Assembly: GCF_001187505.1 (NCBI RefSeq)
Contig: NZ_CP012150.1
Coordinates: 1,302,001-1,366,000, forward strand
Length of the DNA stretch: 64,000 nt
Source: Mycolicibacterium goodii
GTDB lineage: Bacteria > Actinomycetota > Actinomycetes > Mycobacteriales > Mycobacteriaceae
Reading direction: 5' to 3'
Shown here: positions 7,338-14,863 of the stretch, piece by piece
How the letters are laid out: each line of letters starts with the position of its first letter
Numbering within the stretch: position 1 is the first letter of the stretch
Notes under the pieces: generated by a model
Seen by the model: only the letters and a program-made list of their open reading frames with translations
Told to the model about the DNA's origin: nothing
The model's database searches: none
Position numbers and translations under genes: made by a program

Positions 7338-8328
7338 CCTGATGGCCGGCCCGGCCCCAGTCCGCGCCGCCGCGCAGCGGCAATCCGGCGGCGCCCGCGC
7401 CCTGAACATCGGCCGCGTCGTACTCGGCAAGATCACCTCCGCCGTGATCGTGCTTTTCGTCGTCGCGACCGTCGCGTTCCTACTGGTCCGGATGTCCGGT
7501 GATCCACTGGCGCTGCTGCTGCCCCCGGACGCGACCCGGCAACAGGCCGATCAGCTGGCCACCGAACTAGGCCTGAACCAGCCGCTAGTCGTCCAGTACC
7601 TCCATTACCTCGGCGGCCTGCTGCACGGCGACCTCGGTCGGTCGATCTTCTTCGACCAGACCGTCGTGTCGCTGATCGGCGAACGGCTGCCGGCCACCGC
7701 GCTGCTCGCCGTCGCGGCGCTCGCCCTCTCCCTGGCGATCTCGCTCCCCGCCGGCATCCTGGCCAGCGTCCACCGGGGTCGGATCACCGACACGGTCATC
7801 AGCGGCATCGTGTTGATCGGCCAGTCCACGCCGGCGTTCTGGATCGGCATCGTGTTCATCCTGCTGTTCGCCGTCCGTCTGCACGTGCTGCCCGCGGCAG
7901 GCTACGGCGGGGCCGCACATCTGGTGCTGCCCGCCGTCACGCTGGCCATCTATTCGATCGCCGTGGTGGCCCGCGTGCTGCGCACCTCGCTGGCCGAGGA
8001 GCTGTCGGCCGACTACATCCGCACCGCGACGGCCAAGGGGCTCAGCCGCGGCCATGTCGTCCTGGGCCACGGGCTGCGCAACGCGTCCCTGCCGGTGGTC
8101 ACCGTGGTCGGTCTGGAGCTCGGCTCGCTGCTCGGCGGCGCGATCCTGACCGAGCAGGTGTTCTCCTGGCCGGGGATCGGCCGACTCACCGTCGAGGCGA
8201 TCTCCAATCGGGACTTCGCGCTGGTGCAGGGCGCGGTGCTGTTCTTCGCGCTGGTGTTCGTCGTGGTCAACCTGCTGGTCGACCTGTCCTACACGCTGCT
8301 GGACCCGAGAGTGAGGCTCGGCCGATGA
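7330..8328 (+). CDS. ABC transporter permease, DppB type
   Basis: A 332-residue inner-membrane permease of the peptide/nickel importer family with about six membrane helices. An N-terminal helix (IVLFVVATVAFLLVRMSGDP) matches the DppB signature, and the cytoplasmic ATPase-contact loop contains YIRTATAKGLSRGHVV. It starts inside the binding-protein gene and overlaps the next permease by 4 bases, so the five transporter genes form a tightly coupled operon. Confidence 0.93.
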   Translation: MTDLMAGPAPVRAAAQRQSGGARALNIGRVVLGKITSAVIVLFVVATVAFLLVRMSGDPLALLLPPDATRQQADQLATELGLNQPLVVQYLHYLGGLLHGDLGRSIFFDQTVVSLIGERLPATALLAVAALALSLAISLPAGILASVHRGRITDTVISGIVLIGQSTPAFWIGIVFILLFAVRLHVLPAAGYGGAAHLVLPAVTLAIYSIAVVARVLRTSLAEELSADYIRTATAKGLSRGHVVLGHGLRNASLPVVTVVGLELGSLLGGAILTEQVFSWPGIGRLTVEAISNRDFALVQGAVLFFALVFVVVNLLVDLSYTLLDPRVRLGR

Positions 8329-9155
8329 TGATGCATCGCGTCCTGAAGGCCCGGATGGCGCTGCCCGCGCTGACCGTGCTGGCACTGGTGGTGCTGTGCG
8401 CGGTGCTCGCGCCGGTGCTGTCACCGTTCGACCCCAACGCGCAGGATCTGCTGACCCGCCTGAGCCCGCCGCAATGGACCGGCGGTCACCTGCTCGGCAC
8501 CGACAACCTCGGCCGCGACGTGCTCAGCCGGCTGATCTACGGGGCCCGGATCTCGTTGTTCGTCGGCCTGGCGGTCGCGCTGATCTCCGGAACCATCGGT
8601 GCCCTGGTCGGCATCGTCGCCGGATACCGCGGTGGCTGGGCCGACCGGGTGCTGATGCGTTTGGCCGACGTGCAACTCGCGTTCCCGGCGATCCTGCTGG
8701 CACTGGCCGTGGTCGCGTTCCTCGGCAACGGCCTTTGGGTGGTGATCATCGTGCTCGGCGTCACCAACTGGGTGTCCTACGCCCGGGTGGCGCGTTCCAG
8801 TGTGCTGTCGCTGCGTGAGCGTGACTATGTATTGGAAGCCCGCGCGATCGGGGTCGGCTCCGCCACGATCATGCGCAGGCACCTGCTGCCCAACGTGCTC
8901 GCATCGCTGATCACCATCGCCGCGCTGAACGTCGCATCGGCGATCGTCGTCGAGTCGGCGCTCAGCTTTCTCGGGCTCGGTGTCCCGGCCGACATCCCCA
9001 CCTGGGGCTCGATGCTGGCCGACGGGCAGCTCTACCTCGGGACGTCGTGGTGGATCGCGGTGTTCCCCGGGCTGGCCCTGATGCTGACCGCGCTGTCCAT
9101 CAACATCACCGGCGACGCGATCCGCGACGCCGTCGACCCGAGGGCGTACCGCTGA
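8325..9155 (+). CDS. ABC transporter permease, DppC type
   Basis: A 276-residue second permease of the importer. The N-terminal region carries the DppC-type block ending GTDNLGRDVLSRLIYGAR, and the coupling loop is YVLEARAIGVGSATIMRRHLLPN. It forms a heterodimeric channel with the upstream permease. Its TGA overlaps the next gene's ATG by one base. Confidence 0.93.
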   Translation: MMMHRVLKARMALPALTVLALVVLCAVLAPVLSPFDPNAQDLLTRLSPPQWTGGHLLGTDNLGRDVLSRLIYGARISLFVGLAVALISGTIGALVGIVAGYRGGWADRVLMRLADVQLAFPAILLALAVVAFLGNGLWVVIIVLGVTNWVSYARVARSSVLSLRERDYVLEARAIGVGSATIMRRHLLPNVLASLITIAALNVASAIVVESALSFLGLGVPADIPTWGSMLADGQLYLGTSWWIAVFPGLALMLTALSINITGDAIRDAVDPRAYR

Positions 9156-9964
9156 TGAGCGCACCGATCCTGACCGTGAACGACCTTCGCGTCGACTTCG
9201 AATTGCCCGGCCGGACCGTGCACGCCGTCCGCGGCGTGTCGTTCGAGGTGCGGGCCGGCCGCACGCTGGCGATCGTCGGCGAATCCGGCAGCGGCAAGTC
9301 CGCCACGGCGAGCAGCGTGCTGCGATTGAACCCCGAACCGCCCGCCCGCTATCCCTCGGGGCTGATCTCCTACGGAGGCCGCGACGTGCTGCGGCTGTCC
9401 GAAAAGGAGCTGCGCGGCATTCGCGGCGACGAGATCGCGATGGTCTTCCAGGATCCGATGTCCAGCCTGAACCCGGTGCGCCGGATCGGCGCCCAGATTG
9501 CCGAGGTGCTGTGCCGGCACCGCGGCGGCCGCGCGGCCCGCTACCACGACGACGTGCTGGCCGCGCTGGAGGCGGCCGGTGTCGACGACCCGCAGCGCCG
9601 CGCGGCGCAGTATCCGCACGAACTCTCCGGGGGCCTGCGGCAGCGGGCCATGATCGCGATGGCACTGGTCGCCGGTCCGCGGCTGCTGATCGCCGACGAG
9701 CCCACCACAGCACTGGACGTCACCGTGCAGGCCCAGATCCTCGACGTGCTGGCCGGCCTGCAGCAGGACAGGCAGATGGCGCTGTTGTTGATCACCCACG
9801 ACCTCGGCGTCGTCGCCAACATGGCCGACGACGTCCTGGTGATGCGGGAAGGCGAAGTGGTCGAGCACGGCGACGTGCTGTCGATCCTGACCGACCCCAA
9901 GCACCCGTACACCCGGCAGCTGCTGGCCGCCACCCCCCGACTGCGTGAGGAGAGCCCGGCATGA
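9155..9964 (+). CDS. ABC transporter ATP-binding protein, DppD type
   Basis: A 269-residue ATPase with Walker A GESGSGKS (42-49), a Q-loop near VFQDPMSSLNPV, signature LSGGLRQR, Walker B LLIADEP and an H-loop in LLITHDLG. The C-terminal tail HPYTRQLLAATP is typical of oligopeptide transporter ATPases. ATG at 9155 is chosen because it overlaps the previous stop; the open frame continues upstream without domain content. It pairs with the next ATPase to power import. Confidence 0.93.
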   Translation: MSAPILTVNDLRVDFELPGRTVHAVRGVSFEVRAGRTLAIVGESGSGKSATASSVLRLNPEPPARYPSGLISYGGRDVLRLSEKELRGIRGDEIAMVFQDPMSSLNPVRRIGAQIAEVLCRHRGGRAARYHDDVLAALEAAGVDDPQRRAAQYPHELSGGLRQRAMIAMALVAGPRLLIADEPTTALDVTVQAQILDVLAGLQQDRQMALLLITHDLGVVANMADDVLVMREGEVVEHGDVLSILTDPKHPYTRQLLAATPRLREESPA

Positions 9965-10794
9965 GCGAATCTCGTGTGCTGCTGCGCACGGTCGAACTGC
10001 GCAAGGAATTCCCGCTCCGCGGCCGCGCGCCAATGGTCGCCGTCGACGGCGTCTCGTTGCAGCTGCGGGCCGGTGAGACGTTGGCGGTGGTCGGCGAATC
10101 GGGCTCCGGCAAAACCACCCTGGCCCGGATGATGCTCGGGCTGCTGGAGCCGACGTCCGGACGGGTCGAGGTGAACGGCCGCGACCTGACCACGCTGCCC
10201 GCCGCCGAGCTGCGGGCCCTGCGCCGCGACCTGCAGGTGGTGCTGCAGGACCCGTTCTCCAGCATGAATCCCCGGATGCGTGTCGTCGACATCGTCGCCG
10301 AGCCGTTGGTCACCCACGAACCACGGCTGCGGAGACGACGCGGACGCGCCGATCGTGAGCAGCAGGTCGCGGAACTGCTCACCGCCGTCGGGCTGGACGC
10401 CGACGTCGCCTCCCGTTACCCGCACGAGTTCTCCGGGGGTCAGCGACAACGCATCTCGATCGCGCGGGCGCTGGCGCTGCGGCCGGAGGTGATCGTGCTC
10501 GACGAGCCGACCAGCGCGCTGGACGTGTCGGTGCAGGCCCAGGTGCTCGACCTGCTGTCGGCCCTGCAAGCCGAATTCCAGCTCAGCTACGTGTTCGTCT
10601 CCCACAACCTGGCCGTGGTGCGCAAGCTCGCTGACCGGGTGGCCGTCATGCGGTACGGCAAGGTGGTCGAATCCGGCGCGGTCGCAACAGTTTTCGACAA
10701 TCCATCCGACCCGTACACGCGGGCGCTGCTGGACGCCGTGCTGGACCCCGATCCGCGCCGAGCGCGCCGCCGCCGCGCCGTGGGTGTGGCGTGA
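9961..10794 (+). CDS. ABC transporter ATP-binding protein, DppF type
   Basis: A 277-residue ATPase with Walker A GESGSGKT (45-52), signature FSGGQRQR, Walker B VIVLDEPTSALD and the family tail DPYTRALLDAV. The 4-base overlap with the preceding ATPase completes the five-gene importer. An antisense ROK gene ends 8 bases downstream, so transcription of the two units converges here. Confidence 0.93.
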   Translation: MSESRVLLRTVELRKEFPLRGRAPMVAVDGVSLQLRAGETLAVVGESGSGKTTLARMMLGLLEPTSGRVEVNGRDLTTLPAAELRALRRDLQVVLQDPFSSMNPRMRVVDIVAEPLVTHEPRLRRRRGRADREQQVAELLTAVGLDADVASRYPHEFSGGQRQRISIARALALRPEVIVLDEPTSALDVSVQAQVLDLLSALQAEFQLSYVFVSHNLAVVRKLADRVAVMRYGKVVESGAVATVFDNPSDPYTRALLDAVLDPDPRRARRRRAVGVA

Positions 10795-10802
10795 CGGCCC
10801 AC

Positions 10803-11765
10803 CTACTGGCCGGACAACCGGGACAGCACCAGGCCGGCGCCGCCCAGCAGCGCGACGTCGTCGGCAGCGGTGTCGGCGGCCACCACGCGGGGTCGTTCGG
10901 CGAAGTCGGCCCACTCGCTGACCGCCCGCAGCCGTTCCTCGATGCGGCCCAGGAACGAGCCGCCGCCGACGGCCGCGTCACCGTGCACGATGTAGAGCCC
11001 GGGCGCGAGCAGGTGCTGCACCGACGACAAGCCGACCGCGAGGTTGTCGGCGTAGTCGGCCATCAGCCGTCTGGCTCCGGTGTCCCCGCGCGCCGCGGCG
11101 ATCAGGTCACCCACTCCGTCGATCGGGCCCAGGCCGCGCGCGGCGGCCTCCTGCCGCAGCCAGGTCGACGTCGCGATCGTCTTCCAGCAACCGAGGTTGC
11201 CGCACGAACAGCGCCGGCCACCGAGCGCGACGGTGATGTGCGCGCCGCTGCGCCCGCCGAGCGGCGCGATCACCTTGCCCTCGTACAGAAGACCCAGGCC
11301 GAGCGTGTCCCCGGTGGCGACCGAGGCGAACGACGCCCGGCCGGCGCCGTGCCCGAACCAGCGGTCGCCCAGCACCTGCAGCCGGGCCCGGTGGTCGACG
11401 AACACCGGGCAGCCCAGCAACCGGGTCAGCGAGGCCGCGATCGGGTAGCCACTGAACCCGGGCTGGTCGTCGATGCGGCGCAGCACCCCGGTGGTGTGGT
11501 CGACCAGACCCGCACTGGCGACGCCGACCCCGCACAGCGGGCTGCCCTGCAGACAACCGGTCACGGTGTCCTGCACGGTCTGCTGCAGCACCGCTGCGTC
11601 GTCGGTGGCGGGGAAGCCCTCCTCGGCGCGCCGCACGATCTGACCGGCAGGGCTCACCAGCGCCACCCGCACCGACCCGGCGAGCAGTTCGACACCGCCG
11701 ATCAGTGCCTCGGGCCCGATCGCCTGCAGGTGCCGCCCGGCGTGGGTGCCCAGGTTGTCGGTCAT
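10803..11765 (-). CDS. ROK-family protein with degraded catalytic site
   Basis: A 320-residue protein with the ROK fold. The zinc motif CSCGNLGCWKT (three Cys) and a nearby His are kept. Key kinase features are not: the usual DxGGT phosphate loop near the start reads LIGGVELLAG, and the segment equivalent to (V)ENDAN reads VDHRARLQVLGD, placing Arg126 where the catalytic Asp should be. There is no N-terminal HTH domain. It may therefore bind a sugar-like ligand without phosphorylating it. ATG at 11765 is chosen; the frame extends upstream into Arg/Pro-rich shadow sequence. It lies antisense between the ABC genes and the enzyme genes. Confidence 0.8.
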   Translation of the reverse strand: MTDNLGTHAGRHLQAIGPEALIGGVELLAGSVRVALVSPAGQIVRRAEEGFPATDDAAVLQQTVQDTVTGCLQGSPLCGVGVASAGLVDHTTGVLRRIDDQPGFSGYPIAASLTRLLGCPVFVDHRARLQVLGDRWFGHGAGRASFASVATGDTLGLGLLYEGKVIAPLGGRSGAHITVALGGRRCSCGNLGCWKTIATSTWLRQEAAARGLGPIDGVGDLIAAARGDTGARRLMADYADNLAVGLSSVQHLLAPGLYIVHGDAAVGGGSFLGRIEERLRAVSEWADFAERPRVVAADTAADDVALLGGAGLVLSRLSGQ

Positions 11766-11797
11766 CGTTTCATCCTGCCTGATGGGAGGCCTTCCGA

Positions 11798-12622
11798 ATG
11801 ACCGTGCGACACCTTGCATCTCTGACCCGCGGGGCCGTCCGCACGCTGGCCGCCGACGGCGCGGTGGCCGTCCTGCCGATCGGCGCGGTGGAGCAGCACG
11901 GCGACCACCTGCCGCTGGGCACCGACTTCTTGTTGGTGGAGGCCGTCTGCGACCGCGCGTTGCAGCACCTTCAGGACGACGGCACGACCTGGGTGCGGAT
12001 GCCGACAATGACGTTCGGGCACAGCCCGCACCACCTGTTCGCGGCCGCCGTGAGTCTGCGTCCCGGCACCTTGTCCGACGTGTTGGCAGACGTGCTCGAC
12101 TCGCTGGCCCAGACCGGGTTTCGGCGGATCGTCATCGTCAACGGGCACGGCGGCAACGACGAGCTCGTCCGACTGGCGGTGAAGGCACACTCCCTGCGCG
12201 CCGAGGGAACCGCGGCGGCCTGCTCCTACTGGACGCTGACCGCCGAGACCACCGCCGAGGCGGCCGCCGCCGAGCGGCCCGACCGCACTCCCGGGCACGC
12301 GGGTTGGTTCGAGACGTCGCTGATGCTGGCCGTTCACCCCGAACTCGTCGCTGACGAGCGACCTTTCACACCGGCCGACCCACCGCCGCTGTTCAACCGC
12401 AGCCCGGCCCCCGGCCTCACCGTCGAGCGGCACGGCGAGTGGCCGCGGGTCGGCGGCACCACCGATGACGCGCGCGAGGCGAGTGCCCAGACCGGCCGGT
12501 TGCTCCTCGGCCGCCGCGTCGCCGGCCTCGTCGCCGCACTGCAGGGTCTTGACCGGGCCACCGCGACACCCCGTGCTGCTTCCGTCCCGTCCACCGACCG
12601 CGAAAGAGGTCCCCACGCATGA
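11798..12622 (+). CDS. Creatininase-family amidohydrolase
   Basis: A 274-residue protein of the creatininase/mycofactocin-MftE-like family of metal-dependent amidohydrolases. Metal-binding residues are visible in LPIGAVEQHGDHLPLGTD (Glu32, His34, Asp36/His37, Asp43), IVNGHGGND and HAGWFETS (catalytic/metal Glu). GGGAGG-like Shine-Dalgarno sequence lies just upstream of the ATG. It opens a three-gene enzyme set with ATGA overlaps to the enolase-superfamily gene. The substrate is probably an amide or lactam brought in by the adjacent ABC importer; this is inferred from context. Confidence 0.9.
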   Translation: MTVRHLASLTRGAVRTLAADGAVAVLPIGAVEQHGDHLPLGTDFLLVEAVCDRALQHLQDDGTTWVRMPTMTFGHSPHHLFAAAVSLRPGTLSDVLADVLDSLAQTGFRRIVIVNGHGGNDELVRLAVKAHSLRAEGTAAACSYWTLTAETTAEAAAAERPDRTPGHAGWFETSLMLAVHPELVADERPFTPADPPPLFNRSPAPGLTVERHGEWPRVGGTTDDAREASAQTGRLLLGRRVAGLVAALQGLDRATATPRAASVPSTDRERGPHA

Positions 12623-13746
12623 TCATCACCGGCATCGACGTCCACGTCGTCAACCTGCCGCTGACCAGTCCGTTCCGCAGCTCGTTCGAGACCAAGACCG
12701 GCGAGACCCGCACCGTCGTCCGCGTCACCACCGATGACGGTCACATCGGCTGGGGCGAGACCATGTGGGGTGCTCCCGTGGCCCGGCTCACCGAGCAGCT
12801 CTCCGCCTCCCTGATCGGCAAGAGCCCGTTCGCGCTCGAGGAGTTCCACGCCACCCACACGATGGTGCCGTTCTTCTACGGCTACGTCGGGTACGCCGCG
12901 CTCGCCGGTCTCGACGTCGCCTGCTGGGACCTGATGGGCAAGATCACCGGCCGCCCGCTGACCGACTTGATCGGCGGCCGCGTCCGCGACACCGTGCCCA
13001 TCACCGCGCTGATCACCCGCGCCGACGCACCGGACGCCGCGGCCGCCGACCTGCCGGTGGCGTTGGCCGAGCACGCCGCGAAGGTGGTCGCCATCGGCGG
13101 CTTCACCGCGGTCAAACTCAAGGGCACAAAGGACGTCGACGGCGACGTGAGAATCATGCGGGCTCTGCGCGCAGCGCTGCCGGACGTGGAGCTGCGTGTC
13201 GACCCCAACGCAGCGTGGAGCGTGCCCGAGTCGATCCGGGCCGGGCTGCGCTTGGAGGAGCTCGACCTGGAGTACCTCGAGGATCCGTGCTGGGGCATCG
13301 ACGGGATGGCCCGGGTCCGGGAGAAGGTCCGGATCCCGTTGTGCACCAACATGTGTGTGGTCGCATTCGAGGACTTCGCGCCGGCTGTGCGGCTGGGCGC
13401 CGTCGACGTGATCCACGGCGACGTCTACAAGTGGGGCGGCATCAAGGCCACCAAGGATCTGGCGGCGCACTGCTCGACGTTCGGGTTGGGCATGAACCTG
13501 CACAGCGGCGGCGAGCTCGGCATCGCCACCGCCGCGCATCTGGCCGTGGTCGCCTCCACCCCGGTGCTGAACCGGGCCATCGACAGCATGTACTACCTGC
13601 ACGACGACGACATCATCGATCCGATTCCGCTGCGCGACGGGCAGCTCTGCGTGCCCGACGGCCCCGGACTCGGTGTCACCGTGGACGAGGACAAGCTGGC
13701 CCACTACGCCGCGCTCAACGCGCGCGAAGGCGACCTGGTCAAATGA
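12619..13746 (+). CDS. Enolase-superfamily enzyme, mandelate racemase/glucarate dehydratase type
   Basis: A 375-residue TIM-barrel enzyme with an N-terminal capping domain. Catalytic residues can be placed: KLK (Lys166, Lys168), metal ligands Asp195 (VDPNAAW), Glu221 (LEDP) and Asn244 (CTNM), and an Asp268/His295 dyad (HGDVYKWGG, NLHSGGELG) with Glu299. The Asp-His dyad places it with the mandelate-racemase or sugar-acid dehydratase groups rather than the muconate-cycloisomerase/dipeptide-epimerase group, and Asn as third ligand resembles glucarate dehydratase. It therefore likely abstracts a proton alpha to a carboxylate. Substrate unknown. Confidence 0.9.
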   Translation: MIITGIDVHVVNLPLTSPFRSSFETKTGETRTVVRVTTDDGHIGWGETMWGAPVARLTEQLSASLIGKSPFALEEFHATHTMVPFFYGYVGYAALAGLDVACWDLMGKITGRPLTDLIGGRVRDTVPITALITRADAPDAAAADLPVALAEHAAKVVAIGGFTAVKLKGTKDVDGDVRIMRALRAALPDVELRVDPNAAWSVPESIRAGLRLEELDLEYLEDPCWGIDGMARVREKVRIPLCTNMCVVAFEDFAPAVRLGAVDVIHGDVYKWGGIKATKDLAAHCSTFGLGMNLHSGGELGIATAAHLAVVASTPVLNRAIDSMYYLHDDDIIDPIPLRDGQLCVPDGPGLGVTVDEDKLAHYAALNAREGDLVK

Positions 13747-14804
13747 CCACGGCGATCGAGGAGCTGCTCACCACAGCCCGTCGACGCCGCGTGTTCTCGG
13801 CTGCCGGCTGGTCGGTCGGCACCGCCGACACGGTGCTGTGCCGTGGGATGCTCGGCACCACGACCTGGGATGCGCCGTCCTGGGATCCACCGGCCGACGT
13901 GACCGAGGACAGCCGATGGGACCTCGCCTCGGTGACCAAGCCGATCGTCGCGGTGGCGGTGATGTCGCTGGTGGAGGACGGCGTACTGACGCTCGACGAC
14001 ACCATCGCCGAGCACCTGCCGGAGTACGCGGACACCGACAAGGCCCGCATCCGGGTCAGGGACCTGCTCACCCACACCTCCGGCATCCCCGGCCGGCAGC
14101 CGCTCTACCGGTGGTGCCGCACCCGCGACCAGTTGCTCACCGCGATCCGCGAGCTACCGCTGCTGGGCCCGCCGGGGGCGCAGGTCGCCTACAGCTCGCA
14201 GGGCTTCATCCTGCTCGGATTGATTGCGGAGTCCGCCGCCGCGATGCCCCTTGACGTACTCGTGGCCGAGCGCGTCACCCGACCGGCCGGCATGACCGAC
14301 GCCGGATTCGCCTCGCCGCCAACCGAACTCGCCGTCGCGACCGAAGACGACCCGTGGCGCGGCCACCTGGTCCGCGGCGAGGTGCACGACGAGAACGCTG
14401 TGGTGCTCGGTGCGCCGGCCGGCCACGCAGGCATGTTCGCGACGTTGGCCGACATGGAGGCACTCGCCCGAACGCTGTGCGCGCAGGGACGAGGCGACAA
14501 CGGCCGGGTGCTGACACCGGCCGGCTACGCCGCGATGATCGAGCCGCGCACCGACCACCTGCCGCTGCGGCGGACGCTGGGTTGGCAGGGCGTCGACGGC
14601 GTCGACGCGATAGCCGGTGACCTGATCGGTCCGCGCGGCTACGGCCACACCGGATTCACCGGGACGTCGCTGTGGGTCGACCCCGACCGCGGCAGCTACG
14701 TCGTGCTGCTCACCAACCGCATTCATCCGAGCCGACAGAACGCGGCGATCGGCCGGGTCCGGCGGGCGGTGAACAACGCCGGCTTCGCCATGGCGAGCAG
14801 CTGA
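13743..14804 (+). CDS. Serine hydrolase, class C beta-lactamase/esterase family
   Basis: A 353-residue penicillin-binding-protein-like hydrolase. The nucleophile motif SVTK is at 63-66, the second motif is Y150-S-S instead of YxN, and the third is HTG in YGHTGFTGTS. No signal peptide is visible, so it is probably cytoplasmic, more like an esterase or D-amino-acid amidase than a cell-wall enzyme. ATG at 13743 overlaps the preceding stop; the longer open frame upstream is the shadow of the enolase gene. It is the last gene of the enzyme set and probably hydrolyses an ester, amide or D-peptide bond in the imported substrate. Confidence 0.88.
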   Translation: MTTAIEELLTTARRRRVFSAAGWSVGTADTVLCRGMLGTTTWDAPSWDPPADVTEDSRWDLASVTKPIVAVAVMSLVEDGVLTLDDTIAEHLPEYADTDKARIRVRDLLTHTSGIPGRQPLYRWCRTRDQLLTAIRELPLLGPPGAQVAYSSQGFILLGLIAESAAAMPLDVLVAERVTRPAGMTDAGFASPPTELAVATEDDPWRGHLVRGEVHDENAVVLGAPAGHAGMFATLADMEALARTLCAQGRGDNGRVLTPAGYAAMIEPRTDHLPLRRTLGWQGVDGVDAIAGDLIGPRGYGHTGFTGTSLWVDPDRGSYVVLLTNRIHPSRQNAAIGRVRRAVNNAGFAMASS

Positions 14805-14863
14805 AAGTCCTGTCCCGCCAATCTCTGTTCCCGGCAGCTATACAGCCGCTAATCCCGCCCAGG

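Noticed and set aside
12765..13742. N-terminal extension of the serine hydrolase frame
   Set aside because: This part is the out-of-frame shadow of the enolase gene; the hydrolase starts at the ATGA overlap at 13743.
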